A stretch of DNA of 64,000 nt from Zygnema cylindricum (GCA_037447655.1 JBBHKE010000777.1:1-64000); one strand, 5' to 3'. Counted from the stretch's first letter, positions 1-12,100 are shown. Notes: generated from the sequence alone by a model not told the origin. Numbers and translations: made by a program.

Positions 1-670
1 TTGGTCAGCGTTTTTGTCTGCCAGGGTGGCAGTTATTTTTGCTTAAACACAAAGGGGTCAGGATTATCCTAGAGGCTTCTTGGAAGCTGTCCACTCTGAG
101 GACTTATGGAGGTCTCAGAGTTACAGCCGATTGTACTTCTTGTACGACCATTGTACAACATGGCCTTTTGGTTGACTCTTGTCAACATGAGAGTTGTCGT
201 TCTTCCTCCCATCCTTTCCGGCGTCCAATGATGTGGCGCCACGTGGCACAGCGCGCCGCTATGTTCGAAAGTCGCCAAAGATTCCTTTGTGTTTGGCGGG
301 GGCGACGACGTCCGTCGGATCATGTATTTTTCACGGTTAGATTTGCGTCCGAGAGCGTCGTTTGACTATAGATGTTGTTTTGTCAATTTTGGTCTGTTTT
401 AATGAAAGTGACGTTTTGCGAAACACTTTAAATACATAACAAACTGAACACGTAAATCGTTTCGTACACACCATAAAGGTTAAGGCATACATCTATGTCG
501 TATTTCGTAGACGTAGGTTCAAATCTGGCCTAGGGCAATATTTTGCCAATCTATTATTCTGTCTGCCTGTTTCTTTCTTACTATGGCGGCAGCCATGGTG
601 ACTCTCTCTCTCTCTCTCTTCACTCTAGAGTCTAAATTAAGAAGTGAATATTAATTAGTTCTTTTCAACA
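1..670. other. intergenic DNA left of the copia element
   Basis: I see no supportable gene here. The short open frames on both strands match no family I recognise and have no plausible splice context. A (CT)n run lies near 601-620. A tRNA-like B-box lies at 517-527 and is listed separately. Confidence 0.5.
473..540 (+). repeat. tRNA-like remnant (possible SINE head)
   Basis: A GGTTAAGGC stretch resembling a tRNA D-arm/A-box is followed about 40 bp later by GGTTCAAATCT, close to the RNA polymerase III B-box consensus GGTTCRANTCC. I could not fold a complete cloverleaf, so this is at most a degenerate tRNA or the tRNA-derived head of a SINE. Confidence 0.25.
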
Positions 671-989
671 ATAACTATCAAACCCTATGTATCCTAACAG
701 ACTACTACGACAGACCGGTAAGAGCTGACGGCAACGTCTCGCTCTGCCGGTCAGAGGTTCGAGTCCTACCGGACTCAACCTTTTTGTTGAGAGTGACTTA
801 GGTCACTCTTTAGTCTTGTCTATGGGGCTGAGGCTGCCATGGCTCCACCACCCTCTCTCTCCTTTAGTGACTAAAACAAGTATGGGGGCTAGAGAGAGAA
901 GGTGGAGACTACCTGCCTACACTTTTTTTTAGCTATTCTAATCAATTAATAACTAGAAAATATCTCTCCCAAATCTATTGATTTCAACA
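671..989 (-). repeat. copia 3' LTR
   Basis: It is collinear with 7592-7909. On the minus strand it starts TGTTGAAATC, directly after a polypurine tract, which fixes this end. The other end reads GATAGTTAT in both copies and lacks the usual CA. Internally both LTRs carry GGTTCGAGTCC, an exact tRNA-type B-box, inside a tRNA-like stretch on the plus strand. Confidence 0.8.
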
Positions 990-1002
990 CTCCCCTTATT
1001 TT
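990..1002 (-). other. polypurine tract of the copia element
   Basis: On the minus strand AAAATAAGGGGAG lies directly before the 3' LTR. This is where plus-strand priming starts in LTR retrotransposons. Confidence 0.75.
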
Positions 1003-1538
1003 CTAGTCTAATTTTAGTTTCTCTTTTAGCCCACATTTTTCTCTACAGTATTTTAACTTGGGAGAGGGCTCACGTTTTGTCAACATATCAGCTACCATTT
1101 CCCCATCACCTCTATCCATAAGATTCACAATTTTGTTTTCAACCTTTTCCCTCACAAAATTCAATCTTATATCCATATGCTTAGCCTTAACATGATTTTT
1201 TGAATTGGCAGCAATGCAATTGCAGCCTGATTATCCCAAAACACTTCATGCACTCCCTTCTTCATATACACCAATTCTTGCAATAAAGACTTGACCCACA
1301 TCAACTCTTTCACAGCAGAACAAGAGGCCATATACTCAGCCTCCATAGTGGACTGAGCAACCACCTTTTGTTGCTTGCTACTCCAACAGCAAACACCTTC
1401 CCCCACATATAATACATACGCAAAAGTGCATCTTCTCATAGGTGCATCCCCATAACTGGCATCACTCCAAGTAGTGATGTCAGTGTGCTCGCCTCCCAAA
1501 TGCAACCATAAATCCTTGGTTCCCACCAAGTATCTCAT
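1003..1538 (-). pseudogene. copia RNase H and C-terminus (frameshifted)
   Basis: The RNase H region shows the copia hallmarks: WSDASYGD near its start, WSSKQQKVVAQSTMEAEY in the middle and WDNQAAIAL toward the end. The frame changes near position 1210. The following frame continues with typical copia C-terminal sequence (RLNFVREKV, MVADMLTK) to a stop at 1003-1005. It is out of frame with the RT segment that overlaps its start. It would remove RNA from RNA-DNA hybrids during reverse transcription, but this copy is broken. Confidence 0.85.
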
Positions 1539-3046
1539 GACTCTCTCGGTTGTCTCCCTTCTCTCTTCTTATGATCATTAAGACTCTTACTGAGGACTTC
1601 AACTGCTTCTGCTATGTCCGATCTAATACAATTCATAAAGTAAATTAAGCTTCCTACAACCTGTCTATATGGAATAGACTTCATAAACTGTCTCTCTTCC
1701 GGACTCATCTGGTCATCTAGTATTATCACTCCTCCTTCTACACTTCCATCATTTACTTTCTTCAACTCCATGGGAGTGGTACAACTGTTTGCCTTTTCCA
1801 TCTGAAATTTCTCAAGCATATTTCCGATTACTTCCTTCTGAGTAAGTTTGATTATTCTCTTCCCTCTATCTCTTTCCATTTGAATCCCCAAAATATATTT
1901 AGCCTCCCTTAAATCCTTCATGTCAAATATGCTTTTAAGATCTTTCTTTAACTTATTGATCTTTTCCATAGGCTTACATAATACTAGCAAATCATCCACA
2001 TAAATTGTAATAAAAATTACACCATTCTTATCCTCAAACATATAAATAAAATGGTCAGAACTCATCCGAATATATCCCAAACAGGTGAGAAACTCGTCTA
2101 GTTTCTTGTTCCGTTGTTTGGGAGCCTGCTTCAATCCATATAAGGACTTTATGAGCTTGCAGACTTTGCTCTCTTCTCCTTCCTATATAAATCCCCTTGG
2201 TTGTCGCATGAAGATTTCTTCCACCAGTTCACCGTTGAGGAAAGCGTCTTTGATATCTATCTGGTGTATGTTTATGTCTTCCGCTGCTGCTAGACTAAGG
2301 AGAATCCTTAGATATGGGAACCGCACCACCGAAGAAAAAGTCTCCTCATAATCTATCCCCTCTTTTTGGGTGAACCCCTTTGCTACCAACCGAGCCTTAT
2401 ATCTCTCAATGGTATTATCTGGGTTCAATTTCAATTTAAATACCCATTTGCACCCGATACGTTTTCTGTCAGGAAGACAGTCCACCAGCTCCCAAGTATT
2501 AGCTTCCATGATGGAAGCCATCTCATCAATTATGGCTCTGACCCATCGCTCTTTCTCCCGACTGTCCATTGCCTCCGAGTATGACTGAGGCTCATCTGGG
2601 TGAGATAGCTTCGTTACCTTGTGAGCAGCATGTTTTTCTTGTAGTCTTTTGCTGCTCCTCTGTCCTCCATCAAAGTCCGAAGCTAGAATGGAGGGAAGTC
2701 TCGGGTTCCCCCTTACTGTCTCATTGGCTCCCCTATCCATGGAAACCGATTTTGGCTCCTCTTCCTCTCTCTCCTCAGAGTGTGTAGAAATGTGAAGAAA
2801 TTCCGGTATGTCTCCCCCAACTTTAATCTCCCTTGAATCTGCAATCACGTTTTCACTTGTGTCCCTTCTGGGAAGATCTAAGTCTTCCTCACTTTCGGAC
2901 TCAAAACTGATTCTGATTTTCTTAGTGTATTTAAAAGGATCAAATGACTTTCCATCATCAATGACAACAAGATGCTTTACCAGAATGATATCTTGTTTAT
3001 CCAAATCATAGACTGTATATCCTTTGACATCCTCATCATATCCCAC
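1535..3046 (-). pseudogene. copia reverse transcriptase (one in-frame stop)
   Basis: The RT domain is seen as WELVDCLPDRKRIGCKWVFK, then RYKARLVAKGFTQKEGIDY, then the catalytic YVDD box (bases 1991-2002) in ITIYVDDLLVL, then PYRQVVGSLIYF. The two parts, 2183-3046 and 1535-2134, are in the same frame and separated by a stop at 2183-2185 with recognisable RT sequence on both sides. The break is therefore a single nonsense change rather than a domain loss. The upstream part also contains an acidic, poorly conserved linker following integrase. Confidence 0.9.
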
Positions 3047-3116
3047 AAAATATCTCGGTTTCCCTTAAGCATCTAGTTTCTAGTTTTTCTTATCTGTGTA
3101 ATGACAATAAACTTCA

Positions 3117-4548
3117 CTACAAGTGAGAAATATTTGGTTTCCTTCCAACCCATCTCTCATAAGGTGTCATTCCTTTAACGGCTGTAGTGAGGACTCTATT
3201 CTTAATGTAATTAACACAGTTTATGGCTTCAGCCCAAAATCTTCTTCCTATTTTCTTATCTGCCAACATACTACACACACTATCTCTTAAAGTCCGGTTC
3301 AACCTTTGAGCTACCCCATTTTGTTGTGGATTATTCGGTACGGTTTTATGATGCTGAACTCCCTCATCTTTGAAGTATTCCTCAAACTGGTTAAAGGTGT
3401 ACTCTCCCCTATTATCACTCTTTATTTTCTTAATTGAGGTCCCGTGCAAATTCTTGTTGTTCTGAGACAACTGCTGGCACTGAAGATGAAGAAGATGCAG
3501 CACTGAAGATGAAGAAGATGCAGCAGTAGTCATCGTAGAACAAATCAAGAGAGGAAGCTTCCACAAATACCGATGGCTGAACAGCAACTTTGATAGACTA
3601 TAACTTTCAGAAAAACGCTCTAAATATCCTGAAAATTCGCCACATTGTAGATAACATAAAAAACAACACACACACAAAATTTCAATTAATTCGGCTCACA
3701 AATCTGTGAGATATCTAGAAATGTAATTACATAAAACTGAGTGTACAGTTTTCACATCATTTGTTCCTAAAAATCAAATTCACTAAGTCCTACTTTTATA
3801 CACCGAAACTACACTAAGCTGTACGGAGGCATTCCAGCCGTACATCTAACATTCTATCACAAATATTTACACCGAAGTTCAGACAACATAAAGTGATAAT
3901 GATCTAGTCACGCCTCGTCACTATTTGTTGGCGGCGGCTGTCAGCGGTCCGATTACAGGATTTGGCACCGTAGAATTGACTTTACGAAGTCCAGTGGTCC
4001 TGCCGAATTTCCGTACGTCCACGGAGGACATACTCACGCATTCTCCCAAGTGACGACACGTGTCCCAAGTGTGAATAAACCGTGAACTCCCAACTTCACT
4101 GTCACACTAATTTCGGTAAGTACTGAACCGAACTCAACCAAAAATAGCTTAAGTCCTGAACAACTCTCTCTCACAGCTGAGGCATAAAGAGGACTAAAGC
4201 TTTCTAAAAACAACACTTCTCACTCCAGGCTTGGTATTCTTTGAAGTACTTTGGTGTTTCAGACTTTGTATTTAGGACGTAGACTCTAGAATATCTGGAC
4301 CAATCATCAGTAATTGTCAGCATATACCTCTTCCCCCAAACCGAAGGTACTCTAACTGATCCCCATATATCTCTGTGGACCAGATCTAGTACTTTATCAC
4401 CTCTATACGTGGCAGTTTTGGGAAAGGGGAGTCTGTGAGCCTTACCCTGGGCACACCCACTACAATCATCCATCATTTTATTATCCCCAAACTGAATGCC
4501 TTCTACTACACCCAACTTTTTCATTTCCCTCAGCCTATCAAAATGCAC
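3117..4548 (-). pseudogene. copia GAG-pre-integrase and integrase, split by a solo LTR
   Basis: The N-terminal half (4216-4548) has the zinc-binding end CSGCAQGKAHRLPF and the first catalytic Asp in LVHRDIWGS. The C-terminal half (3117-3454) has the second Asp in KSDNRGEY and the third-residue motif as NGVAQRLNRTL. The family normally reads NGVAERxNRT, so the catalytic Glu is Gln here. A 761-bp LTR of another family separates the two halves; removing it brings the flanking integrase codons back together. The segment is out of frame with RT downstream. Confidence 0.88.
3455..4215. mobile_element. solo LTR (family S) nested in integrase
   Basis: It is 761 bp with ends TGTTGTT...AACAACA, the short inverted termini typical of an LTR. 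It aligns along its length with 5944-6746, including an internal duplication of a GCACTGAAGATGAAGAAGAT unit. The flanking 5-mers ATTCT and CTTCT differ at one base, a slightly decayed 5-bp target-site duplication. There is no internal coding region, so it is a solo LTR left by recombination. Confidence 0.8.
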
Positions 4549-4680
4549 ACTCCCTTACCGCTTATGCCAGATCATGAAGCTCAGGACACCACCATAGTAA
4601 GCACTATTCTTTTCATTACTCAGATTAAGCGTAAACATTCCTTTGCTACCCTTATCTGCTGTGAAATAGACTTCATTTTT

Positions 4681-5112
4681 CTACTTAGCTGTAAAGACTC
4701 CCTTTCTAGTGAACGTATCAAAATCCTTGTCATCTAATACAGAAGTAGACACAAGATTTTTACCCAGCTGAGGAATGTAAAGCACATCTGAGAAGGTGAG
4801 TATAGATGTCTTACACTCCACTAGAACTTTCAGATCTACCGAGCCCACTAGATTTGTGGTTACTACTCTCCCATCCCCATACTGTATTTCAACAGTTGGG
4901 ATCTTTCTTAGCTTAGTGAAGAGGCGCCTGTCACGGCACATATGCATGGATGCACCTGAATCGATAATCCATCCTTCCTCAAGAGCTTCCCGAATGGATT
5001 CAAGAGCACACTTCTGTTTCCGAGGAATCTCTTTTCCCTCCAAATTCTCGTCGAGGAGAAGCCCCCCATCCTCCTTCTCAGTGGACTCGTCCTCCTCGGT
5101 CTCTCCTTTCAC
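4681..5112 (-). pseudogene. copia aspartic protease region
   Basis: The retroviral-type protease active site is seen as WIIDSGASMHMC, followed by VLYIPQLGKNLVS, a conserved copia block just after the protease. An acidic linker precedes it (EEDESTEKEDG). The frame closes at 4681 before the pre-integrase segment, so the polyprotein is no longer continuous. Confidence 0.85.
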
Positions 5113-5196
5113 TCATGTGACCACAAGTGCCTTCTTCTTCCCTCTAAAAGAACCCCCTCCACGGATTTATTGGAGCCTCAGCTCCGACAACTTGAT

Positions 5197-5778
5197 GCAA
5201 TCAGCCATGAAGTGTCCCGACTTTTTGCAAAAATGGCAAAGACCCTTTGGAGTCATGGGTTCTCCAAATTGATCCCCTTTGAAGTTGATGTACGGCTTCT
5301 TCGGATCCTTCCTCCACCCGTCTGTTCCGACAGCTAGAGCTTGAACACACTTTCCTCCTCAGCGGATCTCGATAATGTTCTCTTGCACGAGTATCATTCG
5401 GACCACGGTGTTCCACTTCCAAGAACTATCATCCATTTTTTGCACTCGCTACACTATGTTTTCATAATCCTCAAGCAACTTCATGATGAGGGTGTTAACT
5501 TTCATCTTCATTATGCATGTCCATCCGACACTTTCCATCTCCATGTACAAACAAGAGAGATCATTACAGTAGTTTAACATCTTCCATCCTTTGTAAGTAT
5601 AACTCGTCAACCTTTGCTCAATTAGCTGGAGCTCTTGAATGGTACCAGCTCTATAAATCTCCACTAAAGCCATCCACAACTCCTCGGCCTTGAAGATGTG
5701 AAGATTAGAGGTCGCCAAAGCTTGAGTGAGGTGCCTCAAAATGAAATGCCTGGCAGTCATGTTGGTGTACTCCCACAT
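5197..5778 (-). pseudogene. copia gag fragment with CCHC zinc knuckle
   Basis: The zinc knuckle CHFCKKSGHFMADC (C-x2-C-x4-H-x4-C, bases 5197-5238) is the nucleic-acid-binding end of Gag. Upstream, 5449-5778 resembles the UBN2/copia gag domain (AEELWMALVEIY, LQLIEQRLTSY, LIMKLLEDYENIV). The two parts are in different frames and the N-terminus is cut off by the solo LTR at 5944. Confidence 0.75.
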
Positions 5779-5943
5779 TTGAATATCATTTCCTCAGTCT
5801 TTACGGCCACGGCTCCGGGTGTCGTGGCGATAAGAGTGAGAGGTATCTCTTTTCATTTCCCCTTTTCGAACACACTACTGTCCCCATCATCTGAATCCTC
5901 TGTTGGAGAAGATGCTCGTGTAGAAAACCTGACTCCTCCAAAC

Positions 5944-6746
5944 TGTTGTTCTGAGACAACTGCTGGCACTGAAGATGAAGAAGATGCAGCACTGAAGATG
6001 AAGAAGATGCAGCAGTAGTCATCGTAGAACAAATCAAGAGAGGAAGCTTCCACAAAGATCGATGGCTGAACAACGACTTTGACAGACAATAACTTTCAGA
6101 AAAACGCTCCACTGGTCCTGAAAGTGTACCATAGTGTATATAACATACAAAGAAACACACACATAAAATTGCAATCGTTTCCGGTCAGAGATCTGTGAGA
6201 TATGTAGAAATAAAATTACATAAAACTCAGTGTACAGCTTTCATATCATTTGTTCCTAAAAATCAAATTCACTAACTCCTACTTTTATACACCAAAACTA
6301 CACTAAGCTGTACGGAGGCATTCCAACCGTACATCTAACATTCTGTCACAACAAATAATTCACTATTAACAAAGTTCTATTCTACCAAATATTTACACCG
6401 AAGTTCAGACAAAACGTAAAGTGATAATGATCTAGTCAAGCCTCGTCACTATTTGTTGGCGGCGGCTGTCAACGGTCTGATTAGAGGATATGGCACCGTA
6501 GAACTGACTTCACGAAGTCCCGTGGTCCTGCCGAATTTTCGTGCGTCCACGGAGGACATACTCACGCATTCTCTAAGTGACGACGTGTGTCCCAAGTGTG
6601 AATGAACCGTGAACTCCCAACTTCACTGTCACACTTATTTTGATAAGTACTGAACAGAACTCAACCAAAAGTAGCTTAAGTCCTGAACAACTCTCTCTCC
6701 CTCACAGCTGAGGCATAGAGAGGACTAAAGCTTTCTAAAAACAACA
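5944..6746. mobile_element. solo LTR (family S), second copy, perfect TSD
   Basis: It is 803 bp with ends TGTTGTT...AACAACA and is flanked by the perfect 5-bp duplication CAAAC (5939-5943 and 6747-6751). It is the same family as 3455-4215, in the same orientation. It is longer because of a short segment around 6345-6390 that the other copy lacks. The perfect TSD proves an integration event into the 5' part of the copia element. Confidence 0.9.
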
Positions 6747-7591
6747 CAAACCTTGGTGGAGTTCCTTGAGATGGACGTTTCACTTGTCCACTAACAATAC
6801 CCCATTATTGTTTTTCACACAATGCCCTTGTCATCATGGCTTCCCAGTAAATGAACCGAGATCCGTTGATTATGGGCACCCTAGAGGGTGGGCCAATAAC
6901 CTGCAATTCTGTGCCCCCCATTTGGAATGCAAAATTCATGAAGCCTCTAGGTGGTTTTTCACTAACCCACTTTCAACTCGAACAGCTGCCACCCAAGCAG
7001 ACAACAAGTAGACAAATAGACAATCTGACTGCACCCCTATGCAGTGTGGATTCCCTTGAGTCCACAAAAAAAGGAATCACTGAAAACGCCCAACAAGGTG
7101 ATTAGTTATCAAATGGCAAAACTGCCAATATTTATACAAGCTTGTTAGGAGAGAGGCGGCTTCCTCCTCAATCCTCTAAGTCCTAAACTCCTCTCACATC
7201 CCCTATCTACTAATGTATGTACCAATCAGAAGACTGTACAGTACAGAAAGGTACTAGGGCTGATGTACTTTATATACGACCTGTGTACGAAAAGGCCATG
7301 GAGTGGACGTATGTCTCCTCCAGACTTGTCTTTGCGTTCCCCGGGATTCTCGCTTCCCAATGATATCTTGCCATGTGTCGATCGGTCATGTCAAGTCCGA
7401 AAACGCCAAGGCGGCCATTCTGGGATCTCGTCGATGATGAGGGCCGTCGGATCCAAACCGGCTTTTAATGCTAGCCGTTCAAAATAACAAATGTCCGATA
7501 CATTTGTTTCGTGCGTACTAAAACTCAACTAGTTTTTATGTCTTCAATATGTTATTCCGTGAATCGAATTAATGATCTAGCTAATGTTTAA
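6747..7591. other. 5' internal region of the copia element
   Basis: This lies between the second solo LTR and the upstream copia LTR. It should hold the leader and the start of gag on the minus strand. I recognise no gag motif and no primer-binding site adjacent to the LTR, so it is strongly decayed or has been replaced. Confidence 0.4.
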
Positions 7592-7909
7592 ATAACTATC
7601 AAACCCTATGTATCCTAACAGACTACTACGACAGACCAGTAAGAGCTGACGGCTACGCCTTGCTCTGCCGGTCGGAGGTTCGAGTCCTGCCGGACTCAAC
7701 CTTTTTGTTGAGAGTGACTTAGGTCACTCTTTAGTCTTGCCTATGGGGCTGAGGCAGTCATAGCTCCACAGCCCTCTCTCTCCTTGAGTGACTACAAGTA
7801 TGGGGGTTAGAGAGAGAAGGTGGAGACAGGTTGCCTACGCTTTTTCTTTTAGCTATTCTAATCAATTAAGACCTAGAAAATATCTCTCCTTAATCTAGTG
7901 ATTTCAACA
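7592..7909 (-). repeat. copia 5' LTR
   Basis: It is collinear with 671-989, starting TGTTGAAATC on the minus strand and ending GATAGTTAT. Small differences scattered along it show the pair has been diverging since insertion. Confidence 0.78.
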
Positions 7910-8797
7910 GGTGGGAGGGAGGGAGGAGGGAGGAGTTGTGTCAAAGAAATGGTCATTCCTCTCTCCTTTACCATGTTTTTTCCCTTCGCTTGCCACTCTC
8001 TCTCGTTTCTCTCTCTCTCCCTCTCCCTCTCTCTCCCTCTCCTTCTCTCTCCCTTTCCCTCCCTCTCCTTTCTATCTCCGTCCTCCCTCTTCCTCCCTTG
8101 GGTTTAGGTTTCCTAGGTTCGTTTCACTGTTTCCAACAGAGGTCTCAAAAGTCAAAAATTTAGATACCTGATTTTGACATTTTTTTGTTTTTTTCAAAAT
8201 TTGAGCACCCGAAATCCGCCCGCGTTATGTCACGCTCCTAACTTGGTACCTGGTACCCGATACGTGTATACGACAAAAAAAAGTTAACCGAAACTCGTTT
8301 TCTCGCAACTTACTCGTACCCATACGTACCCTAATAAGTACAAAATTAGTGGTACAAAATCTGCCTTGTACCTTCCACGATACCAAGTACAAAGTACAAT
8401 GTTGTTGAATAGTATGGACACCACAATACGGACAAGACAATACCTTACTGTAGTGGACCGTACCTGCGAAACCTTCATTTTTTTCTTTTTTTGCTTATTC
8501 GGCCGTATCTGAATTGGTATTTTACTTTTTTCTATTCACCCGGCCAAATGCAACGGTCCCCAAAATTTGGCACCCGAATCCGTTTCGGATCAGACGCAGC
8601 TAGCCGGGTACGGATTGTGTACGGATTCGGGTACCGATTGCGACATCTGCTCTCGATGTACGGCGGGTCAATATCGAGACATCGTCGGCGGATCGCCACA
8701 TCGCATCGCATTGTCATCTGAAAACCGACATTAGAAAAATATAAAAAATCGTTTCGATTCATGTTAGAGGGTATTTTACCGCTAGGTCTGGTTAAAT
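7910..8797. other. intergenic DNA with a pyrimidine-rich tract
   Basis: A GGGAGG run directly follows the LTR and a CT-rich tract spans about 7996-8095. The open frames in it are low-complexity. The rest shows no gene. Confidence 0.5.
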
Positions 8798-9103
8798 CAT
8801 AGTTCAAAAGTAGGCGTTTTTATTTTAGGCCTTTGGTCTGCGCCATTATCGTAAGTTATGTTATGGGCTTTTCATGTGATCTTCTTAGATCGCTACTTTG
8901 ATCAACGACCGTCCGATCGTCCGAATCTGACGGTGTAAATAACGAATTTTGGTCCGAATATTTTAATTGGTCCAAATTTTGGTCTGAATGGTTTAATTGG
9001 TCCGAATAGGTCCGAATACAATTTGGGTCTTAAGGTCATATTGTATGCTTTGCATATAATAGGCATATTGTAGGGGCCTACTTTCACCTACTTTTGAACT
9101 ATG
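8798..9103. mobile_element. MITE family M, copy 1
   Basis: A 306-bp non-coding element has a perfect 17-bp terminal inverted repeat, CATAGTTCAAAAGTAGG and CCTACTTTTGAACTATG. The flanks GGTTAAAT and GGTTAAAA match at seven of eight bases, suggesting an 8-bp target-site duplication. A second member, in reverse orientation and split by another insertion, lies at 60825-62083. Confidence 0.8.
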
Positions 9104-12100
9104 GGTTAAAACGAGTGTTGTGCAAATCGTTCGATTTTTTCAAATTTTATGATTGAAACGTAAAATTCGTGACGATTTTGAAAATTGAAAAAAAAAAGTC
9201 TACTGTAAACTAAAACTGACAATTTACGGGAAAAGTACAATATTCTCCGTAATATGTACGGTTTTTTACGTAAATGTACGATATTCGAGGAAAAGATACG
9301 TCGTGGTTATTGATACTTTCTGTTCAGTGAACTGAACAGAAACATCAAGGAACTTGTACGTCTATTCATCGAAAATGTACCGATATTTTTTAAAAAAGAT
9401 GTTGAAACTTCACACTATTTTCGCGCGGTAACTTTGAAAATTGTACGGGCGTCTTCTTCTTTACTTTTTTTTTTTGCAGTCGTGTGCTGTTTGATAGATA
9501 GAGAGTGAAGGCATAGAGAAGGCGGCCATGGCTGCCTGTCAGATAGGCTCATACAGGCTCAAACAAACGATTTTTGATAAAAATGTGCGCTGGCGGACTT
9601 TCGAACCCGGGTGAGTCAAAGTTTTGGAGTAGCACTGTTTCGCGATCACCGCTACCAGTTGGTGAAGAAACTCTAATAACGACTTAGAGTGTCATATTTA
9701 TTTAAATATTTGTAATAAAACCCTAATTTTTTTTTAATGGTACGAAATTGTACGGATGGAAATTCATTAACGATTTTTTGCGATTTGTTCAAAAGGTTCA
9801 ATGCTTTCGTTACTTATAATTAGTCACGATTGAAAGTTAGCACTAATCGCTATGAACAACTATGGTTAAAACTTAAATGTTCCAGCTATACTATACGTGG
9901 AAATTAGTGCGGAATTTTGTGCGGAACAAAAATTGGGCATTAAAGTACGCGTACCGTACAGTACGCGGATAATAATGCGGTGAACCGAGCACAACGCGAT
10001 ATTTGGCGTTTTCTGAGTACGCAAAACTCAGCTTTATGTGCTTCAATTTGTTTGAACGTTCCTCCCCATCGGGAGTTGCCAGTATCTGTACGAAACGATG
10101 TACTGGCAGAAATTTTCAGGCCAATCGTCCATCAGGTCGTGGCAGTAAACCACCGTACAGTACTGTAGCTCCCATTTACGTGTTGGTGGTACCACGGGCT
10201 TTTGTCACATATTTAAAATTCGTCGAAGATTTTTCAAGCGTACAATTTGAATGTATGATTCGTACCGTACTATCTTACTGTACAAAAGACAAATTCAGAG
10301 AGACTAGAAAACGACAAATAAGCACAGCAGACTACGAAGGTCAACGGAAGGAAAAGGGAGCGAGACAGGATATCTTCCGCCAAATATGGTACGGTAGATT
10401 CTCATAGATTTGCATCCACTCTGTCCCAAGTCACATGGCATTTACGACGTGTAAAGTAATCATGGATGGCTATCTTCCCACTGATTGTTCTTATCCACGT
10501 GTAATGCATGCACACGGCCCCTACTGTACTGTAGTTAGCCGCCGTCCTCCTTAAGGACGGTTGAGGAAGGTCAGCTACGGGCTGGTTGGAGCGATAGATG
10601 CTCCAGGGAGGATGTTATGTAAAAGACAAAAAAACACGTCATGGTACAGATCTATACGGATTCCAGTAATCTTACTGTACTGTACAGTACACTTTCTCGC
10701 TTGAGTGGGAGGTGCTTGTGCGAAAAATCCTCAGTATAATATTTTTTCTTCCAAAATGTACGGCACTGTACTGTAGAGAACATGATCAATAAACATGATC
10801 AATGTAAAATACTAAAAAATGACGCAAAGGAAGCATATAGCCGTCAGGTAAAATACGAAAGGGGAGCTATGATTGGCTCATAATGGTTTCGTGATACTCT
10901 CGATCTGTTACCTGTATTATAAGGTTCCGTCTGTCAGGAGTTCCTATCCCTCCACGTCGACGAATGTATGTTTTTCGATTCATCAACGAATGTTGGTTCA
11001 GATGCACGTGTCAACATTTCAGTCGCGAAAAGAAATACGATTTGAAACGACTCTCATTCGCAATCCATTGATGTAATGTATACACGATACACTTTCGTAT
11101 CAATTGGTCAGAAAAGCGTTACATGAGTCTCCTCTCTATTGATGTGCCATTCAACCCTGAAGGCTGACCTATTTTTTTCCAAAGACCGTCATCATGCGGG
11201 TTTTGCGCGTCTCATACAGAAAATCGTATAGAACGACATTTATACGTGCGTACTATTGTGCGTATTAATCCTATGCTTCGGCGGCGTTGAGTGTACGGAT
11301 TTTACCAGACCGTGGCTGCCAGAATATTAGGTCAGGTCGCTTCAGAAAGCGACAAATGAGCTCCCAGTGTCCCACAGTCTTACAGCATATATTAAGCACA
11401 TGGAAATTTATTGTCGGCTTATGGCCCGTTTTTCAGCTCCCAGAGTCAAGTTACGCATGTACGGATGCGCGCACTATCTGGAACCTAGACCAGATGTACC
11501 CGGCTATTCCGCTCTCTGGTCAATGATCGAACGCCTGACAACCTGCCACAGCCGCTGGAAATCTCCCGTAAGCGGTTGAGTCGTCGGCTTTAATTTAATC
11601 CTAGCCGTCTTCCTTTTGGTAATAATGGTCAGGATCATCCAGGCTGGTCCCAGTGGCCCTCTGGCTGCCTCCAGCAGCAGAAGGCAGGTCAGAAAAGCGC
11701 TCTTAAAGTCTTAATTCTATTTTTCCCGTACGATTATTTGCGATGCAGATCGGACGGTCCAGTCGTGCCTGCTAATGTCAAAGTTTGAATTGAAATTGAC
11801 AGTACTGTACAGTACGACTGCAAAGTAGGTACAGTACTGTACTGTAGTCTTGCTCATCGTTGGCCGATAACCGTTAGCCGGTTTCCCATTACCGATTATC
11901 AAATTGTTTTTACTTGTCAATCGTCAATATTATGCTGCCAATATATCACCTCGTGACATGTGTCAATCGATATACGACATATTGTAAAATTGCTAACAGT
12001 TGTATATCCACTCACCTGATATCTCCAACCACACCCGCTGGCAGTCTACGAACTACGCGACAAATTTCTATGCGCCGGTTCCAGCTCCAGCCGTCCTATG

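Larger units (their letters stand above)
671..7909 (-). mobile_element. Ty1/copia LTR retrotransposon, decayed and nested
   Basis: Read on the minus strand, the order is LTR, gag with CCHC knuckle, aspartic protease, integrase, reverse transcriptase, RNase H, polypurine tract, LTR. Protease-integrase-RT-RH is the diagnostic Ty1/copia order (in Ty3/gypsy integrase comes last). The two terminal repeats of about 318 bp are collinear, with several substitutions and small indels between them. Two solo LTRs of another family interrupt it at 3455-4215 and 5944-6746. The coding region carries an in-frame stop in RT, frame changes between integrase and RT and in RNase H, and a substituted integrase catalytic residue, so the copy is not autonomous. 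I found no convincing target-site duplication and no initiator-Met primer-binding site next to the upstream LTR. Confidence 0.9.

Noticed and set aside
473-9680. Functional tRNA genes at 473-540 and 9597-9680
   Set aside because: Only A/B-box-like words are present. Acceptor and anticodon stems do not pair well.
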